Part shown: positions 1 through 8,098 of the stretch, piece by piece
Numbering within the stretch: position 1 is the stretch's first letter
How the letters are laid out: each line of letters opens with the position of its first letter
Source of the DNA: an uncultured Anaerolineae bacterium
GTDB taxonomy: Bacteria; Chloroflexota; Anaerolineae; J036; Brachytrichaceae
Length of the DNA: 64,000 nucleotides
Assembly (NCBI GenBank): GCA_937959265.1
Contig: CALGMA010000008.1
Location: 62,001-126,000 of the forward strand
Reading direction: 5' to 3'
Notes under the pieces: model-generated
The model's input: only the letters and a program-made list of their open reading frames with translations
The model's database searches: none
What the model was told of the DNA's origin: nothing
Made by a program: the position numbers and the translations under genes

Positions 1-152
1 CGCATAACCTGATGCACTTCCTCAGCCTGCGCATGGCCGAAGACGCACAATTCGAGATTCGCGTCTATGCCCAGACGATCTACGAACATTTCTTCAAACC
101 GGCGTTGCCCTGGACGGCAGAGGCGTTTGAGCAGTTCATCCGCGCAAGATAG
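1..152 (+). CDS. thyX: Flavin-dependent thymidylate synthase ThyX, C-terminal fragment
   Basis: Only the last 49 codons are inside the window, in the frame starting at base 3 and ending at the TAG at 150-152. The segment reads HNLMHFLSLRMAEDAQFEI followed by RVYAQTIYEHFFKPALPW, which matches the ThyX C-terminal pattern in which an Asn-Leu-x-HFL-x-LR stretch is followed by an AQxEIR-x-YA helix. ThyX makes dTMP from dUMP using methylenetetrahydrofolate and FAD/NADPH. The catalytic RHR region lies outside the window, so identification rests on this tail alone. The stop is followed by about 50 bases with no clear terminator before the next gene. Confidence 0.8.
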   Translation, partial: HNLMHFLSLRMAEDAQFEIRVYAQTIYEHFFKPALPWTAEAFEQFIRAR

Positions 153-203
153 AATAGCGCTCGTGTCCGCGTCGCGCGTCTCCGGCGTACCTGCCCGGAA
201 GGC

Positions 204-1457
204 GTGGATGCAAGACGTGTAATATGTAAAGCGCGGCCCATTACCGCTTCCGTGTCTCTCTCCTACAAAGACGCCCTCCGCAACGAGCGCCTAAACGCGA
301 TCGAGGTCTTGCTTGCGACACCGTTCATCGTCGTCGTCACCCAATATGTGCCGGTGCTGGTGACGCGGCTTGGCGCTTCACCCTTGTTGCTGGGCCTACT
401 CACTTCCGGCGCGGCGCTCATGCTCACGGTGGCATCGGCGCTGGGGCCGGCCTGGCTGCGGCGCGTGCCGGACTGGCCTCGCAACATCAGCATTCCGCTC
501 TTGCTTTGGCGCAGCGTGCTGGTGTGGGTGCCGTTGTTGCTGTTCCTGCCGGCCCTTCAAGCCGAGGCCATCGTCGTCGTGGTGGTGGCGCTGAACTTCG
601 TCGCCGGTTTCAGCAATTACACGTTCACCACCTTTCTCTCACGTATGACGCTGCCCGACCGGCTGGCGCGCCTGGTTAGCAACCGCTGGACGATGCTTGG
701 CATCGGCATGGCCGTCTTCACGGTAATTCTGGCGGCCATCCTGGACGCCTTTCCGCGCCCGGTGAACTACGTCATCGCCTGCGCGCTCTCGCTCGCGGTC
801 AGCATGATTGGGTTCGTCATCCTGCGGCAGGTGCGCCCGCTGCCCTTGGATTCGCGAGCAGCTACGCGCCCACGCGCGCGCCTGCGCGACCTCCTGGCAC
901 ATCCACCGGCGCGCGACTACTTGCTGATCACGCTGTTGGCGCATACGGCGGTCAACGCGCCCGGCCCGCTGATCACGCTACAAATGGTGCGCGTGCTAAA
1001 GGCAACCGACGTGGACTTCGGCTGGTATCTGGCCGTTTTTTGGGTGAGTCTGGCCGTGGTCGGCCTGTTTGTGCCGCAGTTGACCGAGCGATTCGGCAAC
1101 GTGCGCGTATTCGCGGCGGCGTGCGCCGGCATGGGGTTGCAAATGGTGATTCTGGCGTTGGCCCCGGCGCTGCCGGTGACGTGGATCGCCGGCTTCACCG
1201 GCGGCGCTGCGTCAGTGATGTTGCAGGTGACGGCGTATGGGTTGATGGTGCAGTGTGCGCCGCCGGAGCGGTTCGAGGGCTATGTGGGAGCGTACACGGC
1301 TGCGGTGAACTTCGCAGTGTTCGCCGGGCCGTTGGTGATGTCGGCCATGACCGACGCCGGCCTACCCATTGCCGCCGGACTGTTGATCGCCGCCGTAGCG
1401 CGCGCCGGCGCAGGCGCGTTGTCGCTGAGGCTGGCAACCAGTCCGGGCGCGCAGTGA
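204..1457 (+). CDS. Major facilitator superfamily transporter
   Basis: The 417-residue product is almost entirely hydrophobic, with about 12 predicted membrane segments and short basic loops, as expected for an MFS permease. The substrate cannot be told from the sequence. The GTG at 204 gives the longest form. A GTG at 252 would remove 16 polar residues and start the protein at SLSYKDALRNERLNAIEV, just before the first membrane helix, and is equally plausible because neither start has a good Shine-Dalgarno. A second MFS protein at 48952-50169 has a similar N-terminal layout (a short acidic/basic lead, then a helix ending near VLTKLGGSP compared with VLVTRLGASP here), so the two may be paralogues. 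It stands alone between thyX and a convergent minus-strand gene. Confidence 0.8.
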   Translation: MDARRVICKARPITASVSLSYKDALRNERLNAIEVLLATPFIVVVTQYVPVLVTRLGASPLLLGLLTSGAALMLTVASALGPAWLRRVPDWPRNISIPLLLWRSVLVWVPLLLFLPALQAEAIVVVVVALNFVAGFSNYTFTTFLSRMTLPDRLARLVSNRWTMLGIGMAVFTVILAAILDAFPRPVNYVIACALSLAVSMIGFVILRQVRPLPLDSRAATRPRARLRDLLAHPPARDYLLITLLAHTAVNAPGPLITLQMVRVLKATDVDFGWYLAVFWVSLAVVGLFVPQLTERFGNVRVFAAACAGMGLQMVILALAPALPVTWIAGFTGGAASVMLQVTAYGLMVQCAPPERFEGYVGAYTAAVNFAVFAGPLVMSAMTDAGLPIAAGLLIAAVARAGAGALSLRLATSPGAQ

Positions 1458-1500
1458 TAAGCGCTTGGCTTTTCAGCGCAAGGCCCACACCTGACAGCTC

Positions 1501-1875
1501 TCAGTAATACAATCCCCAATTCGCTGCGGCTTGATCCTCCATCATGGTCGGCTCCCACATCTCCAGGCCCATGGTGACTTTGGCAGGGCGCTCGGCGGCT
1601 TCCTGCGTTCTCTGCCGTACCTGTTCCACCAGCGCCGGACCATAGGGGCAGAACGGCGTCGTGAGGATCATGGTCACGTTCACGCTTTCGGGCGAAAACT
1701 CCAGCTTGCGAATCAGGCCCAGCTCGATCACGCTCATGCCGAGTTCCGGATCGTACACCTCGCGCAGGGCCTGGCGCACCTTCTCTTCTAGTGTGCCGTA
1801 TTCGTTCAGGTTGATCTTCGGCTCCGCATCCGCCGGAGATTTATTCTCTAGGCTTGCCTTCGTTTCATCGCTCAT
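1501..1875 (-). CDS. DUF59 / MIP18-family iron-sulfur assembly protein (SufT-like)
   Basis: The protein of 124 residues has an acidic, low-complexity N-terminus followed by a DUF59 domain (about residues 28-115). The domain carries the family pattern DPELGMSVIELGLIR and the loop TTPFCPYGPALV, whose Cys is the conserved one. Members of the family (SufT, PaaD, MIP18) help deliver or mature Fe-S clusters, and the soluble cytoplasmic composition fits this. I chose the ATG at 1875 rather than the one at 1890 because a strong GGAGGTGA ends 5 bases before it. No suf or isc genes are nearby, so the client cannot be inferred. A TATAAT-like box lies on this strand at 1938-1943. Confidence 0.85.
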   Translation of the reverse strand: MSDETKASLENKSPADAEPKINLNEYGTLEEKVRQALREVYDPELGMSVIELGLIRKLEFSPESVNVTMILTTPFCPYGPALVEQVRQRTQEAAERPAKVTMGLEMWEPTMMEDQAAANWGLYY

Positions 1876-1954
1876 TCGCGTCACCTCCAATGGCGCAGAC
1901 GATGCGTTGTGTCCGCACCATCCAAATTCGTTGCGCGATTATAGCGTCCGGCTA

Positions 1955-1982
1955 TTGACATCTGCCCACGCTTGGTTAAATT
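1955..1982 (+). promoter_or_regulatory. Sigma70-type promoter for the histone-like gene
   Basis: TTGACA at 1955-1960 and TAAATT at 1977-1982 are separated by 16 bases, close to a housekeeping promoter. It lies about 40 bases upstream of the start at 2022 and faces away from the DUF59 gene. Confidence 0.55.
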
Positions 1983-2021
1983 CATGTGTGACGCATGCTA
2001 TCTGCACAGGAGGAAGCAGCC

Positions 2022-2216
2022 ATGGCAACAACCAGCAAGTCTAGGACAACCAAGAAGACGACTAAGAAGGCAGCAGCGAAAAGGACCACGAAGAAGGCCG
2101 CTGTGACAAAGACGGCGACCAAGAAGGCTGCCAAGACGAAGAAACAGGCGATGCTCGCGCCGGAAGCTGCACCTACGCCGGTCGAGGCCGTTCCCGAGCC
2201 GGAGCCGGTAGGATGA
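2022..2216 (+). CDS. Small Lys/Ala/Thr-rich histone H1-like basic protein
   Basis: The 64-residue product consists of repeated TTKK, AAAK and ATKKAAK units for its first 45 residues, followed by a short Pro/Glu tail (EAAPTPVEAVPEPEPVG). This is the composition of bacterial histone H1-like or AlgP-type DNA-binding tails, which are thought to bind nucleic acid non-specifically. The ATG at 2022 is preferred over the one at 1995 because AGGAGG at 2008-2013 sits 8 bases before it. The gene has its own promoter and a perfect terminator, so it is a single-gene transcript. No folded domain is visible, and a role in chromosome packing is inference from composition only. Confidence 0.7.
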   Translation: MATTSKSRTTKKTTKKAAAKRTTKKAAVTKTATKKAAKTKKQAMLAPEAAPTPVEAVPEPEPVG

Positions 2217-2233
2217 AGGGGCGTGAGCCGGCG

Positions 2234-2281
2234 GCGAAGCGCCCGGCGTGATGAGCGAGTCGCGCCGGGCGCTTCGCTTTT
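2234..2281 (+). terminator. Rho-independent terminator
   Basis: A perfect 15-bp stem (2234-2248 with 2263-2277, arms starting GCGAAGCGCC and ending GGCGCTTCGC) closes a 14-base loop and is followed by TTTT at 2278-2281. It ends the histone-like gene and separates it from secDF. Confidence 0.9.
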
Positions 2282-2345
2282 CCTCTATCCCGTCCGCTAT
2301 AATCGCCGCCGCATCCTCAGTCCAAGGATGGAAACCTTCTGACTC

Positions 2346-3755
2346 ATGCGTCAAAACACATTCATCAGGTTGTTGATCGTTCTCGCGCTGCTTGCGATAT
2401 CGGCTTACATCGTCCTTCCGGCGCCCAAGCCCGATTTCGTGAAGAACCTGGTCTTCTGGCAGGAAGCGCGCGGGCGTGATCTACAGATCAAGCAGGGGCT
2501 GGATTTAAAGGGCGGCCTGCAGGTGCTGCTGGCCAGCGACCTGCCGGGCGGCGCTCAGCCCACACCGGAGCAGATGGAATCGGCGCGGCGCATTATCGAA
2601 GACCGTGTGAACGGCCTGGGCGTCTCCGAGCCTATCATCCAGCAGCAAGGCGACGATCGCATCCTGGTCGAGCTGCCGGGCGTGACCGACCGCAACCTGG
2701 CCATTGACCTGATCAAGCAGACCGGCCAGCTTGAGTTCGTGGACGCGGGCTTCCCCCCGCTCCTCGATGGCACACCGATTTCGACCACTTACAGCTTGTA
2801 CGGCGGATTGTTGTTCCCAGAGACGCTGCCGACCAGCAAGCCGATCAGTGAGACCTTGAACGCACAGGCCGCAGCCAAGGTGTACAACACCGCCTTTACC
2901 GGTGAAATCCTGCAGTCGGCCACGCCAGGACTCGACAACCTGGGTCGCAACATCGTCAACTTCACCATCAAGCCACAGTTCCAGGAGGCCTTCCGGCGCT
3001 ACACCGGCGAGAAGTTGAACCAGGCGATGTGCATCGTGCTCGATCAGCGCGTGATCTCTTGTCCGACCATCCGCGCCGTGCTGAGCGCCGATGGCACCAT
3101 CAGCGGCAACTTCACGCGCGAGAGCGCAAACAACCTAGCGCTGGTGCTGAGCTACGGTTCACTGCCGGTGCCGCTCACCATCGAGACTACGCGCGACATC
3201 GGCGCGACGTTGGGTGCGGATTCGATCCGCCGCAGCCTGGTCGCCGGCGCGATCGCGCTGATTGCGATGATCGCCTTCATGGTTGCACGCTACCGCTTGC
3301 CCGGTCTGCTGTCGGCAGTGACGCTGGTGTTCTTCATGCTGACTTCGCTGGCGTTGTTCGTGCTGATTCCGGTCACTCTGACCCTGCCGGGCATCGCCGG
3401 CTTTCTGCTCTCGGTGGCGGCGGCAGTGGACGCCAACGTGCTAATCTTCGAACGCTTCCGCGAAGAGCTGCGCGGCGGGCGCACCATGCGTGCGGCGGTC
3501 GAAGCAGCTTTCCAGCGCGCCTGGCCCTCGATCCGCGACGCCAACATCAGCACGTTGATCACCTGCGTCATCCTGTTCGTGTTCGGCAATACCTTCGGCG
3601 CCAGCGCCGTGCGCGGCTTTGCGATCACCCTGTCGCTCGGCATCCTCGTCAGCCTGTTCTCGGCTATGTTCGTCACGCGCACGCTGATGCGCATCACGTT
3701 CAGCGAGCAGGCCGAGACGATCGAGGCATGCCGCGCCGTCCTGTTGGGGGTTTAG
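2346..3755 (+). CDS. secD: Protein translocase subunit SecD
   Basis: The 469-residue protein has an N-terminal membrane helix (residues 8-25), a large extracytoplasmic region containing the SecD signature QGLDLKGGLQVLL (about residues 50-62), and five C-terminal membrane helices with the SecD/SecF pattern AAAVDANVLIFERFREE. With SecF it uses the proton gradient to help pull secreted proteins through SecYEG. The length fits the short bacterial form. The stop is directly followed by the ATG of secF, so the two are co-translated. A TATAAT at 2298-2303 lies 42 bases upstream of the start and is a possible promoter element. Confidence 0.95.
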   Translation: MRQNTFIRLLIVLALLAISAYIVLPAPKPDFVKNLVFWQEARGRDLQIKQGLDLKGGLQVLLASDLPGGAQPTPEQMESARRIIEDRVNGLGVSEPIIQQQGDDRILVELPGVTDRNLAIDLIKQTGQLEFVDAGFPPLLDGTPISTTYSLYGGLLFPETLPTSKPISETLNAQAAAKVYNTAFTGEILQSATPGLDNLGRNIVNFTIKPQFQEAFRRYTGEKLNQAMCIVLDQRVISCPTIRAVLSADGTISGNFTRESANNLALVLSYGSLPVPLTIETTRDIGATLGADSIRRSLVAGAIALIAMIAFMVARYRLPGLLSAVTLVFFMLTSLALFVLIPVTLTLPGIAGFLLSVAAAVDANVLIFERFREELRGGRTMRAAVEAAFQRAWPSIRDANISTLITCVILFVFGNTFGASAVRGFAITLSLGILVSLFSAMFVTRTLMRITFSEQAETIEACRAVLLGV

Positions 3756-4721
3756 ATGTTCGATTTCTTCCGCATCGTCGAGAATCGTCGTTACTACTTC
3801 ATCCTGTCGCTGCTGGTAATCTTGCCGGGCGTGCTGGCGATGATCTACAACGTGATCACGCTGCCCACCCATACGCCCTGGCGGCTGAGCGTGGACTTCT
3901 TGCCTGGCAATCGCTTTGAGGTAAAGTTCACACAGCCGGTCAGCGAGGACCAGATTCGCAACGCGTTCCAATCGTTCGGCATCCCTAACCCGGCCATCAC
4001 TCGGCTGGGCGACCCGGCAGAGAACATTTGGCAGGTTCGCACGGTCTTCATCGAGGGCGACCGCGCCCAGCAGATTCGCAACGCGCTGGCCAAGGTGGCG
4101 CCGCTCGATGAGAACAGCACCCAAATCCAGTCGGTCAGCCCAACGGTTGCCTCGCAGGTGACCCAGGCAGCTATCGTCGCGGTGATCGTGGCCACGATTG
4201 CAATCTTGCTGTTCATCTGGTGGTCGTTCCGTAAGGCGGATCACGCCTTCCGTTACAGCGCCTGTGCCATCGCTGCGCTCATCCACGACATCCTGATCGC
4301 TGCCGGCATCACGGCCATCTTCTCCGCGTTGTTCAACTGGGAGATTGATGCGCTGTTCCTCACCGCGATGCTCACCGTGCTCGGCTTCTCCATTCAGGAC
4401 ACCATCGTGGTATACGACCGCATCCGCGAGAACTTGACGCGCCGACGTGGCGAGTCATTCGAGACCATCGTCACGCGCAGCTTGCTGGAAACGCTGAACC
4501 GCTCACTCACGACTTCGCTCATCAACATCATCGTGCTGACTGCCCTGCTGTTGTTCGGCGGGGCCAGCATCAAGCAGTTCGTCGCGGTGTTGCTGATCGG
4601 CATGATCAGCGGCACGTATTCGTCCATCTTTATCGCCGTGCCGCTCGTGGTAGCCTGGTTCGAGCGCGATCTGTGGGGGACGAAGCAACGCGCGCCGCAG
4701 GTGGCCGTCGCCGGCAAGTGA
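3756..4721 (+). CDS. secF: Protein translocase subunit SecF
   Basis: This 321-residue partner of SecD starts at the base after the secD stop. It has one N-terminal membrane helix, an extracytoplasmic domain and a five-helix C-terminal block with the SecF motif VLGFSIQDTIVVYDRIREN (about residues 208-226), followed by TRSLLETLNRSLTTSL. Together with SecD it forms the accessory RND-type complex of the Sec machinery. The length and topology are normal. A short hairpin with a T run after the stop may end the operon. Confidence 0.95.
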   Translation: MFDFFRIVENRRYYFILSLLVILPGVLAMIYNVITLPTHTPWRLSVDFLPGNRFEVKFTQPVSEDQIRNAFQSFGIPNPAITRLGDPAENIWQVRTVFIEGDRAQQIRNALAKVAPLDENSTQIQSVSPTVASQVTQAAIVAVIVATIAILLFIWWSFRKADHAFRYSACAIAALIHDILIAAGITAIFSALFNWEIDALFLTAMLTVLGFSIQDTIVVYDRIRENLTRRRGESFETIVTRSLLETLNRSLTTSLINIIVLTALLLFGGASIKQFVAVLLIGMISGTYSSIFIAVPLVVAWFERDLWGTKQRAPQVAVAGK

Positions 4722-4755
4722 CGGCCGAGCGATCCCCAAGTTGTTGTAGTTGCCC

Positions 4756-4780
4756 GACGCAGATTTTGCGTCTGGCGTTT
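4756..4780 (+). terminator. Weak hairpin after secF, possible terminator
   Basis: A 6-bp stem (GACGCA at 4756-4761 with TGCGTC at 4767-4772) with a 5-base loop is followed by TGGCGTTTTC. The short stem and the 4-base gap before the T run make it a weak candidate. Confidence 0.35.
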
Positions 4781-4843
4781 TCGTTCATGTTTTCCCTTCC
4801 AGGCATGGTGCGTTTTGTGCATCGGGCGCTCGCGTATTGAGCT

Positions 4844-5809
4844 ATGAACACCGACCTGATCATCTCTAACTTGCTCAACCCGCCGGTGCTGTTCTTCTTA
4901 CTGGGTAGCCTGGCTGTCCTGGTGAAGTCCGACCTGGAGTTGCCGGCGCCGATTCCGAAGGTTCTGTCGCTCTATCTGCTACTGGCGCTCGGTTTCAAGG
5001 GTGGGGCGGCGCTGCGCGAGAACAACGATGGGCTGGCCTTGCCGGCGTTAAGCGCGGCGCTGCTGATGGCGCTGGCCGTGCCGCTCTACGCCTTCCCCAT
5101 CCTGCGACGCCGCATGAACCTGCCCGATGCGGCTGCGGTTGCGGCGACCTACGGCTCGGTCAGCGCAGTCACCTTCGTTACGGCGACGGCGTTTCTGCAG
5201 CGGCTGGGCGAGCCGCAAAGCGGCTACATGACCGCGGCGCTGGCGCTGATGGAGTCGCCGGCCATCGTCGTCGGTGTGCTGTTCGCGCGCTTAGGTCAGC
5301 GCAACGGCGACGACATATGGGGCCGATTTGCCGCGCTGTTGCACGAAGCCGTGTTCAACGGCTCGGTGCTGTTGCTGGTGGGCAGCTTGGCCATCGGATA
5401 CGTCGTTGGCGGAGCCGGCGGCGAGTCGCTCAAGCCGTTCACCGAGGCGCTCTTCCCCGGCTTGCTCAGCTTGTTCTTACTGGACATGGGGCTGGTCGTG
5501 GGGCGGCGCCTGGGTGATCTGAGGCGTATGGGTGCCTTCCCGATCGCGTTCGCATTCGGCATGCCACTGTTCAACGCCATACTGAGCGTAGGGATTGCGC
5601 GGTTGATCGGCTTGCCGGTTGGCGACGCGCTGCTATTCGTCGTGTTATGCGCCAGCGCATCTTACATCGCTGTGCCGGCGGCCATGCGCCAGGCCCTCCC
5701 GCAGGCCAATCCGGCGCTCTATGTGACGATGGCGCTGGCGCTCACCTTCCCGTTCAACGTCGTGATCGGCATCCCGCTCTATCTGAGTGTGATCTCCGCG
5801 CTCTGGTGA
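4844..5809 (+). CDS. sbtA: SbtA-family sodium-dependent bicarbonate transporter
   Basis: The 321-residue integral membrane protein has about ten hydrophobic segments and the SbtA-family opening LLNPPVLFFLLGSLAVL, followed by KSDLELPAPIPKVLSLYL and LALGFKGGAALRE. A second half (from about residue 165) repeats the fold. The family imports bicarbonate with sodium in cyanobacteria and occurs widely in other bacteria. The next gene, 24 bases downstream, is a PII-like protein matching SbtB, the usual partner that binds SbtA and blocks it in response to adenine nucleotides. The pairing supports the assignment. Bicarbonate as the substrate is inferred from the family. Confidence 0.88.
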   Translation: MNTDLIISNLLNPPVLFFLLGSLAVLVKSDLELPAPIPKVLSLYLLLALGFKGGAALRENNDGLALPALSAALLMALAVPLYAFPILRRRMNLPDAAAVAATYGSVSAVTFVTATAFLQRLGEPQSGYMTAALALMESPAIVVGVLFARLGQRNGDDIWGRFAALLHEAVFNGSVLLLVGSLAIGYVVGGAGGESLKPFTEALFPGLLSLFLLDMGLVVGRRLGDLRRMGAFPIAFAFGMPLFNAILSVGIARLIGLPVGDALLFVVLCASASYIAVPAAMRQALPQANPALYVTMALALTFPFNVVIGIPLYLSVISALW

Positions 5810-5820
5810 TCAACCTCGCC

Positions 5821-5826
5821 GATAAT
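5821..5826 (+). promoter_or_regulatory. Possible -10 box for leaderless sbtB mRNA
   Basis: GATAAT ends 7 bases before the ATG of sbtB, which has no Shine-Dalgarno. It may let sbtB be transcribed separately from sbtA. The box is only one of several similar ones in the window and no good -35 was seen. Confidence 0.3.
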
Positions 5827-5833
5827 CCCTCAC

Positions 5834-6127
5834 ATGCGGGCCATTAAACGGATTGAGATCGTCACCGATGCGCTGGAGATCGAGCGCGTGGCGCAGGTGC
5901 TGGAACAGCACGGCGTCTCCGGCTACACGATTGTGCCGCACGTCGTCGGCAAGGGCGAGCGGGGCATCCGTCGCGGCGATGAGCTGAGCGGCGTGTTCAA
6001 GAACAGCTACCTGCTCACGACGTGCGACGAATCGCAGTTGCCGGCTCTCATCGAGGCCATTCGCCCGATCCTCAGGCAGCGTGGCGGGATATGCCTGGTC
6101 TCTGACGCGTGGTGGGTGCAGCATTGA
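5834..6127 (+). CDS. sbtB: PII-like regulator SbtB of the bicarbonate transporter
   Basis: The 97-residue protein has the ferredoxin-like PII pattern: a beta strand KRIEIVTDALEIERVAQVL at the start, a T-loop region GKGERGIRRGDELSGVF (about residues 39-55), and a closing strand pair. SbtB proteins are trimeric sensors that bind ATP, ADP, AMP or cAMP and gate SbtA. The C-terminal redox loop with paired cysteines found in cyanobacterial SbtB is absent here; the tail is QRGGICLVSDAWWVQH with a single Cys. It starts 24 bases after sbtA and ends 11 bases before the convergent hydrolase gene. Confidence 0.82.
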   Translation: MRAIKRIEIVTDALEIERVAQVLEQHGVSGYTIVPHVVGKGERGIRRGDELSGVFKNSYLLTTCDESQLPALIEAIRPILRQRGGICLVSDAWWVQH

Positions 6128-6138
6128 GCGCCGGCGCC

Positions 6139-8046
6139 TCATTCTTGCCGCAGCTCTATCGCTCTGCCGTCGAGCGTGCCGGTCACCCGGAAGGCCTCGC
6201 CCTTACGGAGGTAGCGCAAAGCACCGACCTGTTTACCGCTCACCTGCACATCCAGCGTGAAGTGATCCTGCCGGGGATCGTGCAAGCCGGTGCCGCTCAG
6301 GACGAAGCCGGACGAGAAGGCGCAGCCGGATAGCGTGAATAGCGTCGCGCCTTCTGGCACTTCTGCAGGCGCGAAGGTTGCCGCACCGCCACGCGCGCAG
6401 CCGACAGACACTTCCGTCCCTCCGTCCCAGTAGTAATACTCGGGCAGGTGTAGCAACTCGACTTCGAAGGATTGCATTGCGGCAAGCGCGTCGGCGAACC
6501 GTTTGGCGTCTGCCGGCGCGAGCGGCACATAGTCACTCGCGATCACGCCGGCACAGCGCGTCTCTGCTTGTGGCGGTAAGACGTCGTCCAAGAGAAAGCG
6601 CGTCACCAAGCGATCGGGACAATCGTCGCTGCGGTTGAAGGTCACATGCGCGCCGCCCAGGGTGGTGATCAGTCGCGCGCGCGCTAGGCGACGAGCGATG
6701 GCGCGGCCTTGTTCGACCGGTGTAGCGGGGTCGGCCGTGGCGCCCAGGATGAGCGTGGGAATCTCCCTGGCCGGCGCAGGATCGTAGCTGGCCGGCACGC
6801 CGCGGCGTGGCCAAAAGACGCATGGCAGGTCGCCGTAAAAGACAGATTGCATGCGCGGTATGGCGCGCTCCACCGCGTCGCCGGCACGCAGATAGGCGCG
6901 GGCGCGCGCATCCGGCGAACCGTCGAAGTAGCGATAGTCGTTACAGGTAAAAGCGTAGTAGGCTGCGTCGGAATAGCCAGAGGATAAGAGTGGCCTCAAG
7001 GTGACCGGGTCGAGTCCGAGAGAAGCATAGAACAGCCGCGCCAGCAGCGTGTAGTCGCCGCCAGACGCTGCAGCGATGGCGCGCTGCAGCAACATGCGTT
7101 CGTTCTCAGTGTAGAGGAAACCGGCAGCGGCAGTCTCCAGCTCCGATAGACCGAGGGTGCGCGTCACCACTGTGCCGTCGGGAAGCGGAAAGAGAAAGGT
7201 TGCCGACGCGCGATCGAGCCGGGCGGCCAGCCGGTCGTAAGCGCGAACGGCGTCACCACGCGCATCGCGCCGACAGTTTGGTTTTGCGTTGCAATCCTTC
7301 AGCGTTGCTAGCAATACATCGTTGAACGCGCGCGTGGTATCACGGGCAAACCGGACGCCGTCCAGCGCGAGGTCCACTGCACCATCGAGGATCAGTCCGG
7401 CGACGCGCTCACTATGGACGGCAGCATACCATTGTGTGAACTGCGTGCCATAGCTCTCGCCGTAGAGCCAAAGGCGTGTTTCGCCCATCGTCTGCCGAAA
7501 GAGCTCCAGATCCTCGACGGCCTGCCGGGTGGTGTAGAACTGCAGCTGCTCCGGCGGCGGCAAAGATCGCAGGCAATCGTCCACGAACCGGCGCGCTGCC
7601 GCAACCAGCGCACTTTCCTGCACAGGCGTGCGGCCGCGACCGTCGGTCTGGTAGTAGGCCGCTGCGGCTTCGGCGCAGTCGAACCCACCGGAGAGGCCGA
7701 TGCCGCGCTGGTCGAAGAAGACCAGGTCGAAAGCATCGCGAATGGCGTCGTCGAGCGTTGCAGCATAGGCATCAGCAGCCTGCAAACCAGAAGCACCTGG
7801 CCCGCCGACAGCGGTGACGAGCATGCCCTTACGCTTTGCGGGGTCGCGCGCAGGCAGAATGCCGAGCACGACCGTGATGGTTTCGTCCGATTGGCCGAAG
7901 TGATCGAGTGGCACGCGGATGAAGATGCAGGTGAACTCGCTTTCGGGGCACGTGTTGCGCGCGATGGCCAGGGCCTGTGTCTGCGCTTGGGCCGGCCGGC
8001 CAGCCAGGCAGGTTGCGATCAGCGCGAGTGCGAGGCAGCGGTTCAT
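6139..8046 (-). CDS. Secreted alpha/beta hydrolase of the tripeptidyl-aminopeptidase type
   Basis: The 635-residue product opens with a signal peptide (MNRCLALALIATCLAGRPAQAQ). The alpha/beta hydrolase fold shows an oxyanion-side GGPGASG motif (about residue 80), DQRGIGLSGG, and the nucleophile elbow LYGESYGTQFTQWY (Ser near residue 197). The acid and His are likely in ATADPATPVEQGR and GGAHVTFNRSDD, as in TAP-like C-terminal domains. These enzymes release peptides or amino acids from N-termini, or act as esterases, outside the membrane. An extra domain of about 130 residues follows and is not recognised. The gene ends 11 bases from sbtB (convergent) and diverges from the subtilase gene. Confidence 0.82.
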   Translation of the reverse strand: MNRCLALALIATCLAGRPAQAQTQALAIARNTCPESEFTCIFIRVPLDHFGQSDETITVVLGILPARDPAKRKGMLVTAVGGPGASGLQAADAYAATLDDAIRDAFDLVFFDQRGIGLSGGFDCAEAAAAYYQTDGRGRTPVQESALVAAARRFVDDCLRSLPPPEQLQFYTTRQAVEDLELFRQTMGETRLWLYGESYGTQFTQWYAAVHSERVAGLILDGAVDLALDGVRFARDTTRAFNDVLLATLKDCNAKPNCRRDARGDAVRAYDRLAARLDRASATFLFPLPDGTVVTRTLGLSELETAAAGFLYTENERMLLQRAIAAASGGDYTLLARLFYASLGLDPVTLRPLLSSGYSDAAYYAFTCNDYRYFDGSPDARARAYLRAGDAVERAIPRMQSVFYGDLPCVFWPRRGVPASYDPAPAREIPTLILGATADPATPVEQGRAIARRLARARLITTLGGAHVTFNRSDDCPDRLVTRFLLDDVLPPQAETRCAGVIASDYVPLAPADAKRFADALAAMQSFEVELLHLPEYYYWDGGTEVSVGCARGGAATFAPAEVPEGATLFTLSGCAFSSGFVLSGTGLHDPRQDHFTLDVQVSGKQVGALRYLRKGEAFRVTGTLDGRAIELRQE

Positions 8047-8083
8047 GTTGCGCCGATATTACTCGCGCGGTGAACTTTTGTGG

Positions 8084-8089
8084 TATTTT
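8084..8089 (+). promoter_or_regulatory. -10-like box for leaderless subtilase mRNA
   Basis: TATTTT ends 9 bases before the chosen ATG at 8099, and no Shine-Dalgarno is present. The same spacing recurs at other starts in the window. Confidence 0.35.
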
Positions 8090-8098
8090 CGCCTGCCA

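Noticed and set aside
3441..4286. Minus-strand open frame opposite secD-secF
   Set aside because: Antisense shadow of conserved secDF; no start signal or domain.
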